56,210 nt of DNA from Hyphomicrobiales bacterium (GCA_900472175.1 UCHD01000032.1:1-56210), one strand, 5' to 3'; shown: positions 8,157-17,571, counted from the first letter of the stretch. The notes: generated by a model not told the origin, from the sequence alone. A program made the numbers and translations.

Positions 8157-9107
8157 TTACCCGCGCCGTCCGGCGGCCACCGAGCGCAGATTGTCGAGAA
8201 GCACCGCGAGCAGGAGGATCAACCCGCGCACCACATATTGATAGAAGGCCTGGATGTTCAGCAGGTTCATGACATTTTCCGCGATGCCCATGATCAGCAC
8301 GCCGACAATGACACCGGCCATGGCTGCGCGGCCGCCGGCGAGCGAGACCCCACCGAGAACGCAGGCCGAGATGACCGAGAGTTCAAGGCCAGTCGCGGCA
8401 TTCGGCTGGCCGGAAGTGATGCGGGACGCGAGTAGCACACCGGCGATGCCACAGACCAGGCCCTGCAGCATGAAGATCCAGATGCGCATGCGGACGACAT
8501 TGACGCCGGCCAGCCGCGAAGCTTCCGGATTGCCGCCGATTGCCAGGGTGTTCTTGCCGAAAACGGTGCGGTTCAGCAGAAAGCCGAAGGTTACGAAGAG
8601 TACGCCCATGACCCAGATCGGTGTCGGCACGCCGAGGAATTTCGACAGTGCCAGTTGGTAGAAGCCGGGATCGTTGATGCCAACGGCCCGGCCATCCGAC
8701 GAGATCAATGCCAGGCCGCGAACGATCTGCATGGTCGCCAGCGTGGTGATCAACGCATTGATGCGGAAACGGGCGATGACAACGCCGTTGACCAGGCCGA
8801 CAAAGCTGCCGCAAACCAGCGCCGCAAGCAGACCGAGAACGATCGATCCGGTGGCATTCGAGGCCATGACCGCGATCATGCCGGAAAAGGCCACCGTCGA
8901 GCCGACCGAAAGATCGAAGTCGCGGGACGCCAGGCAGAACATCATGGTGCAGGCGACAATACCGATGGTGACGACCGACTGCAGCAGGCCGAGCATGTTG
9001 CGCTCGGTCAGAAAGTTGGGAACCGTCAGCGAAACGATCGCGAAGGCGAGGGCGAAGATGACGACCAGTCCCTGTTCGCCGAGAAGAAGTTTTTTCAATG
9101 ATGTCAT
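8157..9107 (-). CDS. araH: L-arabinose ABC transporter permease (AraH-like)
   Basis: 316 residues with eight or more hydrophobic segments typical of the RbsC/AraH permease family (BPD_transp_2); motifs ASRDFDLSVGSTVAFSGMIA and GGVSLAGGRAAMAGVIVGVL are family hallmarks. The frame is open further upstream to 9230, but ATG 9107 (MTSLKKLLLGEQG) overlaps the araG stop by four bases (ATGA), the standard coupling in these operons, so I chose it. It forms the inner-membrane channel with AraG and receives sugar from AraF. Substrate is inferred from its partners. Confidence 0.9.
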   Translation of the reverse strand: MTSLKKLLLGEQGLVVIFALAFAIVSLTVPNFLTERNMLGLLQSVVTIGIVACTMMFCLASRDFDLSVGSTVAFSGMIAVMASNATGSIVLGLLAALVCGSFVGLVNGVVIARFRINALITTLATMQIVRGLALISSDGRAVGINDPGFYQLALSKFLGVPTPIWVMGVLFVTFGFLLNRTVFGKNTLAIGGNPEASRLAGVNVVRMRIWIFMLQGLVCGIAGVLLASRITSGQPNAATGLELSVISACVLGGVSLAGGRAAMAGVIVGVLIMGIAENVMNLLNIQAFYQYVVRGLILLLAVLLDNLRSVAAGRRG

Positions 9108-10636
9108 CGGCTCTGTACCTGTTGAATGGGGAGGTCGTTGGCATTCGAAATGTCTGGGAGGGCGGCGGCAAGGATTCGCCGCTCGTCGAAATCGGGGCGC
9201 TCGATCTCGGCGGCGGTGCGGCCTTCGCACATGACGGCGATCCGGTCGGTGATCCCCATGATCTCCGGCAGTTCGCTGGATATGACGATGATTGCCATGC
9301 CCTGTGCAGCGAGGTCATAGAGGATTTCGTAGATTTCCGACTTGGCACCGACATCGATACCGCGCGTCGGTTCGTCGATCAAAAGAACCTTGACGCCCTG
9401 CTCGGAAAGCCAGCGGCCGAGGATCACCTTTTGCTGGTTGCCTCCGGACAGGTTGATGATGTCCTGCTTGCGGGATGGCGTGCGCACGCGCAGCTTGGCG
9501 ATGAACGTCTCTGCGAGTTCGCCTTCCTTCTTCGGGTTGAGGATACCGAAGGGAGAAAAGTGTCGGCGCGAGGAAATCGCCATGTTTTCTTCGATGGAGC
9601 GGCCCTGAATGATGCCGTCCAGCTTGCGATCTTCCGGACACAAAACGACGCCGGCACGGATCGAGTGCGCAGGGCTATCGGCGGTAACCGTTGTCCCGTC
9701 TACCGTGACTGTGCCCTGCGACCTCGTATCGGCGCCATAGAGGAGCCGCGCCATTTCACTGCGCCCGGCGCCGATCAACCCGAAAAAGCCGAGGATCTCG
9801 CCTTTCCGCACCGTGAAATTGATGGGATGGGGGAGTTTGGGACCAGTGAGATTATCGACCTGCAGTCGTGTGGAACCCAAGGGACGACCCCGCCATCCCC
9901 AGATGTTGGCGATTTCGCGCCCGACCATTTCGGCGATGATCTGATCGCGCGTTACCTGCGAAATATCCGGATGGTGAGCGGCAAGTTTGCCGTCGCGCAG
10001 CACCGTCAGGCTGTCGCAGAGGCGAAAGATTTCATCGAGACGGTGCGAGACGTAAAGAATGACCGTGCCGTTTGCCCGTAACCGGTCGATCAACGAGAAC
10101 AGGATTTCGCTTTCCCGGGAAGACAGGGATGACGTTGGTTCGTCGAGCGCGATGACACGCGCATCAACCATGACGGCCTTGGCAATCTCGACCATCTGGC
10201 GTTCGCCGATGGACAGTGACGCGACCTTGGCAGCCGGATCGACTTCGATGCCCATCTCGGTGAGTTTTTCAGCCACGACACCGATCAGCTTGCGCCGGTC
10301 GAGCACGCCGGCCCGGGCAGGGAAACGGCCGAGCCAGAGGTTCTCGGCAACGGTCAGTTCGGCGACCAGCTGCAGTTCCTGATGGATGACGATCACACCG
10401 GCCTGAAAGGCATCGCGGACCGACTTGTAGACCTGCTGTTCGCCGGCGATGCGGATTTCGCCGGTATCCGCAGCCTGATCGCCGGACAGGATGCGGATCA
10501 GGGTGGATTTTCCGGCGCCGTTTTCGCCCATCAAGCCGTGAACGGCACCTTTCCTGACGGAAAAGGAAACGTCGGACAGGGCCTGAACGCCTGGATATCC
10601 CTTTGATATGGATTTGAATTCGAGAAAGTCTTGCAT
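9104..10636 (-). CDS. araG: L-arabinose ABC transporter ATP-binding protein (AraG-like)
   Basis: 510 residues with two fused nucleotide-binding domains. NBD1 has Walker A GENGAGKST (37-45), signature LSIGERQMVEIAKA and Walker B VIALDEPTSS. NBD2 has the degenerate Walker A GLIGAGRSE, signature LSGGNQQKVILGRWL and Walker B LLIDEPTRGID. The segment IANIWGWRGRPLGSTRL between the domains corresponds to IGDIYGW... in E. coli AraG and separates it from RbsA- and MglA-like relatives. It couples ATP hydrolysis to sugar import. Start ATG 10636 lies beyond an intercistronic hairpin that separates it from araF. All key residues appear intact. Confidence 0.92.
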   Translation of the reverse strand: MQDFLEFKSISKGYPGVQALSDVSFSVRKGAVHGLMGENGAGKSTLIRILSGDQAADTGEIRIAGEQQVYKSVRDAFQAGVIVIHQELQLVAELTVAENLWLGRFPARAGVLDRRKLIGVVAEKLTEMGIEVDPAAKVASLSIGERQMVEIAKAVMVDARVIALDEPTSSLSSRESEILFSLIDRLRANGTVILYVSHRLDEIFRLCDSLTVLRDGKLAAHHPDISQVTRDQIIAEMVGREIANIWGWRGRPLGSTRLQVDNLTGPKLPHPINFTVRKGEILGFFGLIGAGRSEMARLLYGADTRSQGTVTVDGTTVTADSPAHSIRAGVVLCPEDRKLDGIIQGRSIEENMAISSRRHFSPFGILNPKKEGELAETFIAKLRVRTPSRKQDIINLSGGNQQKVILGRWLSEQGVKVLLIDEPTRGIDVGAKSEIYEILYDLAAQGMAIIVISSELPEIMGITDRIAVMCEGRTAAEIERPDFDERRILAAALPDISNANDLPIQQVQSR

Positions 10637-10657
10637 CGGCGGCGCTCCGTATCGGGG

Positions 10658-10683
10658 CGCCCGGCGGCTGTCGCCGCCGGGCG
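10658..10683. promoter_or_regulatory. Intercistronic hairpin between araF and araG
   Basis: CGCCCGGCGGC (10658-10668) and GCCGCCGGGCG (10673-10683) form a perfect 11-bp stem with a TGTC loop. On the minus strand, the direction of the operon, it follows araF and has no T-tract, so it is more likely an mRNA-stabilising or partial-termination element that keeps binding protein in excess over the membrane components. On the plus strand it is followed by TTTTT. Confidence 0.65.
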
Positions 10684-10702
10684 TTTTTCGTCTATGCGAC
10701 GA

Positions 10703-11686
10703 TTACTCGATACCGAGTTCCTTGCGTACCGCTTCATAATTGTCGCGCAGCGCGACCTGGCCTGCCGTCAGGATCAGCTTTTCCGGCTCTTTACCATTGG
10801 CAATCCAGTCGTACATGTTCAGGGCTGTTTCATAACCGTGGCGCTTCGGCGAGATGATGATGGTGCCGAAAAAGCCGGTTGCCGTTGGCTTCTTGAATTC
10901 GTTGATAGCCGAATCCGCACCACCGATGCCGACACCGATCATGCTGTCAGCGGGAATGCCGACGGTTTCGGTGGCGCGCACGGCGCCGAGAACGGCTTCG
11001 TCATTGAGGCCAACAGCAACCCATTTCTTGATGCCGGCGTTCTTGTTGAGAACAACCGTCGACGCATTGAGTGCTGCTTCCGTATCGGTTTTTGCCTGGG
11101 GGGCATCAAAGATATTGGCTTCCGGGAAGCCATTGGCTTTCAGCACCGAAAGAGCCCCCTCGATACGGTCGACGGCCGTTGGCAACTGATCGTAGGAGAC
11201 GCGGACCGCGCCGACTTCGCTCATGTTCCAGCCGCGCTTCTTGATTTCGTCGACGATCGTCTGGCCAACGGCTTCGCCGATCTTGGTTGCGGAGATGCCC
11301 ATATGCGGCACGTCTTCGATTGGGCTGCCATCGGCGTTGACCAGCCGGTCGTCGACGGTCATGATCTTCAGGTCGTTTGCCGCTGCCTTGGCGACGATAC
11401 CAGGACCCAGCTTGACATCCGGAGTGCAGACGATGAAGCCCTGCGCGCCTTGCGCACCGAGGTTGTCGATGGCCGACTGGAGCTTTTCACCGTCTTCTGC
11501 GCCGATCTTGACGAGCGTGAAGCCCTTTTCCTTGGCAGCTTCGTCGGCGAATTTCCATTCGTCCTGAAACCACGGCTCTTCAGGCTGCTTGACGATGAAA
11601 CCGATTTTCACATCGGCAGCAAAAGCCGACGTGGCGGCGAAAACGGCTACGGTGCCAGCCAGGATGGCTGCTTTTAAAAAGCGCAT
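10703..11686 (-). CDS. araF: L-arabinose ABC transporter periplasmic binding protein (AraF-like)
   Basis: 327 residues including a Sec signal peptide (MRFLKAAILAGTVAVFAATS, cleavage after AFA). The mature start ADVKIGFIVKQPEEPWFQDE is nearly identical in layout to E. coli AraF (KLGFLVKQPEEPWFQTEW), and further AraF-like blocks follow: AIDNLGAQGAQGFIVCTPD, MTVDDRLVNADGSP, KRGWN, GLNDEAVLGAVRATE and GVGIGGADS. It binds L-arabinose, and homologues also bind D-galactose and D-fucose. ATG 11686 is chosen because GGGAGAGAG precedes it and the signal peptide begins there. The promoter region upstream holds palindromic FadR-type operators shared with the divergent regulator. Confidence 0.92.
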   Translation of the reverse strand: MRFLKAAILAGTVAVFAATSAFAADVKIGFIVKQPEEPWFQDEWKFADEAAKEKGFTLVKIGAEDGEKLQSAIDNLGAQGAQGFIVCTPDVKLGPGIVAKAAANDLKIMTVDDRLVNADGSPIEDVPHMGISATKIGEAVGQTIVDEIKKRGWNMSEVGAVRVSYDQLPTAVDRIEGALSVLKANGFPEANIFDAPQAKTDTEAALNASTVVLNKNAGIKKWVAVGLNDEAVLGAVRATETVGIPADSMIGVGIGGADSAINEFKKPTATGFFGTIIISPKRHGYETALNMYDWIANGKEPEKLILTAGQVALRDNYEAVRKELGIE

Positions 11687-11731
11687 GGTCTCTCTCCCTA
11701 GTTCAAACTGCTCCCTGCAGTGTTCATTTAT

Positions 11732-11794
11732 GTATGATGAAACATCATACTGGTCAATTGCCTTTGTATGATGATTAAAATATCTATGTATGAT
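11732..11794. promoter_or_regulatory. Operator cluster between araF and the divergent GntR gene
   Basis: A perfect palindrome GTATGATG-AAA-CATCATAC occupies 11732-11750, and two further GTATGAT half-sites follow at 11766-11773 and 11788-11794. The ATGAT...ATCAT pattern is typical of FadR-subfamily GntR operators. Its position, between the araF start and the regulator start, suggests the adjacent regulator represses both genes until a sugar-acid intermediate releases it. Confidence 0.65.
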
Positions 11795-11807
11795 ATTGAG
11801 AATGAGC

Positions 11808-12668
11808 ATGACGGATCGTTCGCAGCGGTCGCCATGCAATTCAAACTGCGATATGCATCGCCGAAGGCTCATTGAGCATGCGGCGACGGGGATGGAGATG
11901 CCGGTGGAAGGACAACAGGAACGATCAGCGGACGAAGCCGGCGACAAAGCTGTCCGGCGGCCGCGCGTCCAGAAAAACGTAACGCGGGCTATCGCCGCAG
12001 ATATCTGCGCCGATATATTCTCGGCTGGCGATTTCCTTCCAACAGAGAACGACCTGTGCGAGCGTTACGGCGTCAGCCGGACGGTCATCCGTGAATCGCT
12101 GAAGATTCTCGAATCGAAGGGCTTGGTGCGCGGCCGCTCGCGGGTCGGCACTGTCGTCTGCCGCAAGGACGAGTGGAACATCCTCGACCAGCAGGTGCTG
12201 GAATGGATCGGGCCCAGGATATTCGAATTCGATCTCCTGAACTGCATATTGGAAGCGCGCCGGGCGATCGAGCCTGCTGCGGCAGAACTTGCGGCTGAAC
12301 GGGCGACGGTACAGGAGATCGCCGATGTCGAACGCGCCTGGCACGAGATGCGCGACGCCGACGGCGATATTGAACGCTTCACCAAGGCTGACGTCGCCTT
12401 TCATACCAACCTCCTGAAGGCCAGCCACAATCAGGTGTTTCTGCAGTTGGCGAGCATCATTCAGGTGGCTCTGGAATTCTCGCTGCATGCTTCCAACGAG
12501 GCGGTAGACAAACGCGACGAAGCCTTGGATGTGCATCGGCAACTGGTGGAAGCGCTGCGCATGCGCGATACGGCAGCGGCAAGAAACTGCTCCTTGCAGC
12601 TGCTGTCTCTTGCCGCCCGCGATCTTGCGGTTGCCGTAAAAAGACATACGCCGCAGTCCTCTTCATAA
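11808..12668 (+). CDS. GntR-family (FadR subfamily) regulator of the arabinose/galactose genes
   Basis: About 286 residues. A winged helix lies in the region VTRAIAADICADIFSAGDFL..ENDLCERYGVSRTVIRESLKILESKGLV, followed by an FCD effector domain whose metal/ligand residues include the usual pattern of Asp and His (DVAFHTNLLKASHN, later DVHRQLVEAL). The FCD domain normally binds a carboxylate, here plausibly a sugar acid or keto-deoxy acid. The first ATGs are at 11790, 11802 and 11808, and ATG 11892 (MEMPVEGQQ) is also possible; none has a strong ribosome binding site and the 11790 codon lies inside the operator region. It is divergent from araF and precedes dgoD. Confidence 0.85.
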   Translation: MTDRSQRSPCNSNCDMHRRRLIEHAATGMEMPVEGQQERSADEAGDKAVRRPRVQKNVTRAIAADICADIFSAGDFLPTENDLCERYGVSRTVIRESLKILESKGLVRGRSRVGTVVCRKDEWNILDQQVLEWIGPRIFEFDLLNCILEARRAIEPAAAELAAERATVQEIADVERAWHEMRDADGDIERFTKADVAFHTNLLKASHNQVFLQLASIIQVALEFSLHASNEAVDKRDEALDVHRQLVEALRMRDTAAARNCSLQLLSLAARDLAVAVKRHTPQSSS

Positions 12669-12746
12669 CTGTCCGGCTCACGGGCGTCTTGGCGACCGCG
12701 AGACAATATTGGACCCACACTTTCCTTCGACACAGGACCTTCGCTG

Positions 12747-13895
12747 ATGAAGATCACCAAACTGACCACCTATATCGTTCCGCCGCGCTGGCTGTTTCTG
12801 AAAGTCGAAACAGACGAAGGCATCGTCGGCTGGGGTGAGCCGGTCGTCGAGGGGCGTGCTCTGACGGTGCAGGCCGCCGTTCACGAGTTGGAAGACTACC
12901 TGATCGGCAAGGATCCGTTCCTGATCGAAGATCACTGGAACGTCATGTATCGCGGCGGTTTCTATCGTGGTGGTGCCGTGCACATGAGCGCGATCTCAGG
13001 CATCGACCAGGCGCTCTGGGATATCAAGGGCAAGGCGCTTGGCCAGCCGATCCATTCGCTGCTCGGCGGCCAGGTCCGCGACAAGATCAAGGTCTATTCC
13101 TGGATCGGTGGTGATCGTCCGGCTGATGTTGCCAACAATGCCCGCGATGTGGTTGCCCGTGGCTTCAAGGCGATCAAGCTGAACGGCTGCGAGGAGATGC
13201 AGATCGTCGACAGCTGGGAGAAGGTCGAAAAGGCCGTCCAGACCATCGCCACCATTCGCGAGGCGGTCGGCCCGTACATCGGCATCGGCGTCGATTTCCA
13301 CGGCCGCGTCCACAAACCGATGGCCAAGGTGCTGGCCAAGGAACTCGATCCCTACAAGCTGATGTTCATCGAGGAGCCGGTGCTTTCGGAAAACAAGGAG
13401 GCCCTGCGCGATATCGTCAATCACACCTCGACGCCGATCGCGCTTGGGGAGCGGCTCTATTCGCGCTGGGACTTCAAGCAGGTTCTGTCGGACGGGTTTG
13501 TCGACATCATCCAGCCGGATCTTTCTCATGCCGGCGGCATCACCGAATGCCGCAAGATCGCGGCGATGGCGGAGGCCTATGACGTGGCGCTGGCACCGCA
13601 TTGCCCGCTCGGCCCGATTGCGCTTGCCGCCTGCCTGCAGATCGATGCCGTCAGCTACAATGCCTTCATCCAGGAACAGAGCCTCGGAATCCACTACAAC
13701 AAGAGCAACGATATCCTCGACTATATCTCCAACAAGGAAGTCTTCCAATATGCCGACGGTTTCGTATCGATCCCGCAGGGACCGGGCCTCGGCATCGAGG
13801 TTGACGAAGCCTATGTCATCGAGCGCGCCAAGGAAGGCCATCGCTGGCGCAATCCGATCTGGCGCCATGAAGACGGCAGCTTTGCCGAGTGGTGA
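12747..13895 (+). CDS. dgoD: D-galactonate dehydratase (enolase superfamily)
   Basis: 382 residues, the same length as E. coli DgoD/GalD. Metal ligands Asp183, Glu209 and Glu235 and the catalytic histidines His185 ([10 protein letters not shown]) and His285 (APHCPLGP) fall at exactly the numbers known for that enzyme. It removes water from D-galactonate to give 2-keto-3-deoxy-D-galactonate in the De Ley-Doudoroff route. The gene follows the FadR-type regulator and precedes the SDR gene with an 18-bp gap. The kinase and aldolase (DgoK, DgoA) are not in this window, so that branch must be completed elsewhere. Confidence 0.93.
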   Translation: MKITKLTTYIVPPRWLFLKVETDEGIVGWGEPVVEGRALTVQAAVHELEDYLIGKDPFLIEDHWNVMYRGGFYRGGAVHMSAISGIDQALWDIKGKALGQPIHSLLGGQVRDKIKVYSWIGGDRPADVANNARDVVARGFKAIKLNGCEEMQIVDSWEKVEKAVQTIATIREAVGPYIGIGVDFHGRVHKPMAKVLAKELDPYKLMFIEEPVLSENKEALRDIVNHTSTPIALGERLYSRWDFKQVLSDGFVDIIQPDLSHAGGITECRKIAAMAEAYDVALAPHCPLGPIALAACLQIDAVSYNAFIQEQSLGIHYNKSNDILDYISNKEVFQYADGFVSIPQGPGLGIEVDEAYVIERAKEGHRWRNPIWRHEDGSFAEW

Positions 13896-13913
13896 TGGCG
13901 GGAGATTAAAGCG

Positions 13914-14693
13914 ATGACAGACCGGCTCAAGGGCAAACGGATATTGATCACCGGAGCGGCGCAAGGCATCGGCCTTGCAATCGCCCGGGCCTGTGTCAGG
14001 GAAGGCGCGAGCCTTTTTCTCGTCGACCTCGACGCGGGCTTGCTGGAGGCGGAAGCAAAGACGCTGCAGGCCGGTGGTGCCACCATCGGTTACGTCGTTG
14101 CCAACATCACCGATACAGCAGCAATATCTGCGGCCGTCGAGCGCGCAGCAACCGAGATTGGCCCGATCAATGCGCTGATCAACAATGCCGGCGTCAACGT
14201 TTTCCATGAGCCGTTGGACACCAGCGACGCGGAATGGCAGCGTTGTTTCGACATCAACCTGAAAGGCGCGTGGAACTGCTCGAAGTCCGTTCTTCCGGGT
14301 ATGATCGGGCAGGGCGGCGGCGTGATCCTTAATATCGCCTCGACCCATGCCTTTACCATCATTCCGCACACGTTCCCCTATCCGGTGGCCAAGCATGCGC
14401 TGCTGGGCATGACCAAGTCTCTCGGCATCGAATATGCGCCGAAGGGTGTGCGGGTGAATGCACTGGCGCCGGGCTATGTGCTGACGCAAAAGGCGACCGA
14501 ATACTGGAACAGCTTTCCCGATCCCATAGCTGCCGAGGCAGAGACGATGAAGCTGCATCCCGGCGGACGCATCGCCACGGCCGATGAAATAGCGCTCGCG
14601 GCCCTCTTCATGATCTCCGACGAGTGCCCCTTCATGAACGCCACATGCCTGACGATTGACGGGGGCCTGAGCGTCCTGCATCACCCCGTCTGA
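13914..14693 (+). CDS. SDR-family dehydrogenase, probably sugar 1-dehydrogenase
   Basis: 259 residues of classical short-chain dehydrogenase: cofactor motif TGAAQGIG (13-20), Asp38 (VDLD) favouring NAD, NNAG at 90-93, catalytic Ser143, Tyr156 and Lys160 (YPVAK), and C-terminal TCLTIDGGLSV. In context it most likely oxidises D-galactose or L-arabinose to the aldonolactone, upstream of the galactonate dehydratase before it and the sugar-acid dehydratase after it; oxidation of another sugar or of a keto-deoxy intermediate is equally possible for this broad family. It is followed by a strong terminator, so it closes the transcript that begins with dgoD or the regulator. Confidence 0.8.
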   Translation: MTDRLKGKRILITGAAQGIGLAIARACVREGASLFLVDLDAGLLEAEAKTLQAGGATIGYVVANITDTAAISAAVERAATEIGPINALINNAGVNVFHEPLDTSDAEWQRCFDINLKGAWNCSKSVLPGMIGQGGGVILNIASTHAFTIIPHTFPYPVAKHALLGMTKSLGIEYAPKGVRVNALAPGYVLTQKATEYWNSFPDPIAAEAETMKLHPGGRIATADEIALAALFMISDECPFMNATCLTIDGGLSVLHHPV

Positions 14694-14733
14694 TCGGGCG
14701 GTATCGCCGCTCAACTCCTGATTTGAATTTAGC

Positions 14734-14775
14734 AACGACCCGACCGCAGAAGCCTGCGGTCGGGTCGTTTTGTTT
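14734..14775 (+). terminator. Rho-independent terminator
   Basis: AACGACCCGACCGCAG (14734-14749) and its perfect complement (14754-14769) form a 16-bp GC-rich stem with an AAGC loop, followed by TTGTTT. It lies 41 bp past the SDR stop codon and separates the dgoD-SDR unit from the next operon. Confidence 0.92.
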
Positions 14776-14878
14776 GTGGGCACCAGGATCAATTTTGTGT
14801 GCGGCCAGAGTTATGAGGCAGCGATAGTGTGCCGATAAATTCTGCGGTTTTGCCATCCGATTTTCACATCACTGCAAC

Positions 14879-14907
14879 TTGACGAGAAATAACTCCGATT
14901 ATATGAG
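14879..14907 (+). promoter_or_regulatory. Sigma70-type promoter for the sugar-acid dehydratase operon
   Basis: TTGACG at 14879-14884 and TATGAG at 14902-14907 are separated by 17 bp, ending 32 bp before the ATG. The strong terminator immediately upstream makes an independent promoter necessary here. Confidence 0.6.
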
Positions 14908-14939
14908 AACATGAAAGCGGATAAATTGGAGGAATGCCC

Positions 14940-16655
14940 ATGTCCCGGAAGCTGAGATCGCAAAACTGGTTTGGGGGATTGGACAAGGATGCCTTCATTC
15001 ATCGCAGCTGGATGAAGAACAATGGCTTGCCGGATGACGTCTTCGACGGTCGCCCTGTGATCGGCATCTGTAACACCTTCTCCGAGCTGACGCCGTGCAA
15101 CGCTCATTTCCGCGGGCTGGTCGAACAGATCAAGGCCGGCGTGCTGGAAGCCGGCGGCCTGCCTTTGGAGTTTCCCGTCTTCTCCTGCGGCGAGTCGAAT
15201 CTTCGACCGACGGCCATGCTGTTCCGCAATCTGGCATCGATGGATGTCGAAGAGGCCATTCGCGGTAACCCGATGGACGGTGTCGTGCTGATGGCCGGCT
15301 GCGACAAGACCACGCCGTCTCTGGTCATGGGGGCGGCGTCCTGTGATCTGCCTTCGATCGTCATTTCGGGCGGGCCGATGCTTAACGGCCGGCTGAAGGG
15401 GCGCACCATCGGCTCGGGCACCGACGTCTGGAAATTCTCCGAGGACGTTCGCGCCGGGGTCATGTCACCCACAGATTTCATGGCGGCTGAAAGCGCTATG
15501 TCGCGTTCGCCCGGTCATTGCATGACGATGGGCACAGCTTCTACCATGGCGTCGATGGCCGAGGCGCTCGGGCTGGCGCTTCCCGGAAACGCGGCCTATC
15601 CAGCGGTCGATGCGCACCGCGCCCGGCTGGCGCGGCTGACCGGCCGCCGGATCGTCGAGATGGTGGCCGAGGACTTGCGCCCGTCGCAGATCCTGACCCG
15701 GCAAGCCTTTGCCAATGCCATCCGCGTCAATGGGGCGATCGGCGGCTCGACCAATGCCGTCGTGCATCTGCTTGCGATCGCCGGCCGGATCGGCACGGAG
15801 TTGACGCTCGATGACTGGGATCGTTTCGGCCGTGACGTACCGACCATCCTCAACCTGATGCCGTCGGGTACGCATCTGATGGAGGATTTCTGTTATGCCG
15901 GGGGGCTGCCCGTGGTGATGAAGCAGATCGCCGACATGCTCGATCTGACCTGCTTGACGGTGACAGGCAAGAGCGTCGGCGCCAATATCGAGACGGCGGA
16001 AAACTACAATCCGGACGTCATCCTGCCGCGTGAAAAGGCTTTGACCCAGCAAGGCGGCATCGCCGTGTTGCGAGGCAATCTTGCGCCGCAGGGCGCTATT
16101 CTGAAGCCTTCCGCCGCAACCGCCAGCCTGATGCAGCATCGTGGCCGGGCCGTCGTCTTCGAAACGATCGACCACTACAAGAGCCTTGTTGACGACCCTG
16201 ATCTCGATATCGATGAAACCTGCATCATGGTTTTGAAGAACTGCGGCCCCAAGGGGTATCCGGGCATGGCCGAAGTCGGCAACATGGCGCTACCGCAGAA
16301 ACTGCTCAAAAAAGGCGTGCGCGACATGGTCCGCATCTCCGACGCCCGCATGTCCGGCACGGCTTTCGGCACGGTCGTGCTGCATGTCGCGCCGGAAGCG
16401 GCGGTGGGCGGGGTGCTGGCGCTGGTCGAGAGCGGTGACTTTATCGAACTCGATGTCGAAAACCGCAGGCTTCACCTCGACGTCGATGAGGCTGAGCTGG
16501 AGAGGCGGCGGGCGAAATGGACTGCACCTCGGCCTGATATGGTGGGAGGTTATCAAGGCCTTTATGTCGAGCGGGTCATGCAGGCGGATACCGGCGCCGA
16601 TCTCGATTTCCTCGTCGGCAGCCGCGGTCATGCGGTCCCACGCGACAGCCATTGA
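14940..16655 (+). CDS. IlvD/Edd-family sugar-acid dehydratase, probably L-arabinonate dehydratase
   Basis: 571 residues. The three cysteines that hold the [2Fe-2S] cluster are Cys53 (LTPCN), Cys121 (GCDKTTP) and Cys194 (GHCMTMG), each six below Cys59/127/200 of the crystallised Rhizobium leguminosarum L-arabinonate dehydratase; the catalytic Ser lies in RMSGTAFG (Ser472). The C-terminal GADLDFLVGSRG..VPRDSH also matches that enzyme. The reaction is aldonate to 2-keto-3-deoxy-aldonate in the cytoplasm. The N-terminal block differs (CNTFSEL rather than NTWSD), so D-xylonate or D-galactonate cannot be excluded. ATG 14940 is preferred to ATG 14934 because GGAGG is then seven rather than two bases away. 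The next gene starts ten bases after the stop. Confidence 0.85.
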   Translation: MSRKLRSQNWFGGLDKDAFIHRSWMKNNGLPDDVFDGRPVIGICNTFSELTPCNAHFRGLVEQIKAGVLEAGGLPLEFPVFSCGESNLRPTAMLFRNLASMDVEEAIRGNPMDGVVLMAGCDKTTPSLVMGAASCDLPSIVISGGPMLNGRLKGRTIGSGTDVWKFSEDVRAGVMSPTDFMAAESAMSRSPGHCMTMGTASTMASMAEALGLALPGNAAYPAVDAHRARLARLTGRRIVEMVAEDLRPSQILTRQAFANAIRVNGAIGGSTNAVVHLLAIAGRIGTELTLDDWDRFGRDVPTILNLMPSGTHLMEDFCYAGGLPVVMKQIADMLDLTCLTVTGKSVGANIETAENYNPDVILPREKALTQQGGIAVLRGNLAPQGAILKPSAATASLMQHRGRAVVFETIDHYKSLVDDPDLDIDETCIMVLKNCGPKGYPGMAEVGNMALPQKLLKKGVRDMVRISDARMSGTAFGTVVLHVAPEAAVGGVLALVESGDFIELDVENRRLHLDVDEAELERRRAKWTAPRPDMVGGYQGLYVERVMQADTGADLDFLVGSRGHAVPRDSH

Positions 16656-16665
16656 GGAGGCGGAT

Positions 16666-17571
16666 GTGAACAATTTCCGGGTGAAGGATCTGCACGGCAT
16701 CCATGCCATCCTCTATGCGCTGTTCGATCGCGACGAAAAACTCGATCGCAACGCCATGCGACGGCAGGTGAAGCTCTGTCTTGCCAGCGGCGTGCATGGC
16801 ATGGCAGCGCTTGGTCTTGCCACCGAAGTCTCCAAGCTGAGCGAACACGAGCGGCTGACGGTGATGGATTGGACAGTCGAGGATACGGCCGGCCGCGTGC
16901 CGGTTGCGCTGACAATCTTCGGGTCTTCCGTCGAGGAGCAGGTTCGCCAGGCGCGCCATGCGGCCAGTGCCGGCGCCGACTGGCTGATCCTGCAGCCACC
17001 AATGGTCGGGCAGTTCGCGGCGCGGGAATATATGCAGTTCTTTGGCCGGGTTGCGGACCAGACCGACCTGCCGGTCGCCATCCAGAATGCGCCTGCCTTG
17101 ATGGGGCGCGGGTTGTCGGCCACCGATATCCGCGACCTCATTCAGCAGCACCCGAATATCCAGCTTGTAAAAGGAGAGGGGCCGGTTGTCGATATCGCAG
17201 CCCTCATCGAAGTGACGGATGGAGCCCTTCCGGTCTTCAACGGCAGGGCAGGGCTGGAATTGCCCGATAATCTACGCGCGGGTTGTCGCGGACTGATCCT
17301 CGCGCCCGATTGCATCGATTATGCTGTCAGGGTTTACGAGTTTTTCTGCGACGGGTGGGAAGAGCAGGCGGAAGACGACTATCGCCGGATGCTGCCGGCA
17401 GTCGTTTTTACGATGCAAGGAATCGAGAACCTGCTTTGCTACGGCAAGCGCCTGTTCGGTGAGCGGGCGGGAATCCAGATCTTCGACCGGGCACCAGCGC
17501 TTCGCCCAAGTGAACCAGGTCTTGCAATGACAAAGCGCTACGCTCAGGGTCTTGGTGCATTTGAGGAGTAA
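16666..17571 (+). CDS. DHDPS-fold enzyme, probably L-2-keto-3-deoxyarabonate dehydratase
   Basis: 301 residues from GTG 16666, with GAGGAGG just upstream; the frame is open further 5' but there overlaps the preceding gene. It belongs to the DapA/NAL TIM-barrel family: Schiff-base Lys169 (IQLVKGEGP) and the loop LPVAIQNAP are visible. The Tyr that donates protons in true dihydrodipicolinate synthase (YN.P) is replaced by Gln (IQNAP). Directly behind an arabinonate-type dehydratase, the best fit is the dehydratase making alpha-ketoglutarate semialdehyde, as in Azospirillum; a keto-deoxy sugar-acid aldolase is the alternative. No semialdehyde dehydrogenase gene is present in the window, so the last step is encoded elsewhere. 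Confidence 0.8.
   Translation: MNNFRVKDLHGIHAILYALFDRDEKLDRNAMRRQVKLCLASGVHGMAALGLATEVSKLSEHERLTVMDWTVEDTAGRVPVALTIFGSSVEEQVRQARHAASAGADWLILQPPMVGQFAAREYMQFFGRVADQTDLPVAIQNAPALMGRGLSATDIRDLIQQHPNIQLVKGEGPVVDIAALIEVTDGALPVFNGRAGLELPDNLRAGCRGLILAPDCIDYAVRVYEFFCDGWEEQAEDDYRRMLPAVVFTMQGIENLLCYGKRLFGERAGIQIFDRAPALRPSEPGLAMTKRYAQGLGAFEE

Noticed and set aside
12996..14792. 598-codon minus-strand frame opposite dgoD and the SDR gene
   Set aside because: Both plus-strand genes have all catalytic residues in place; the antisense frame is a product of GC-rich codon bias.
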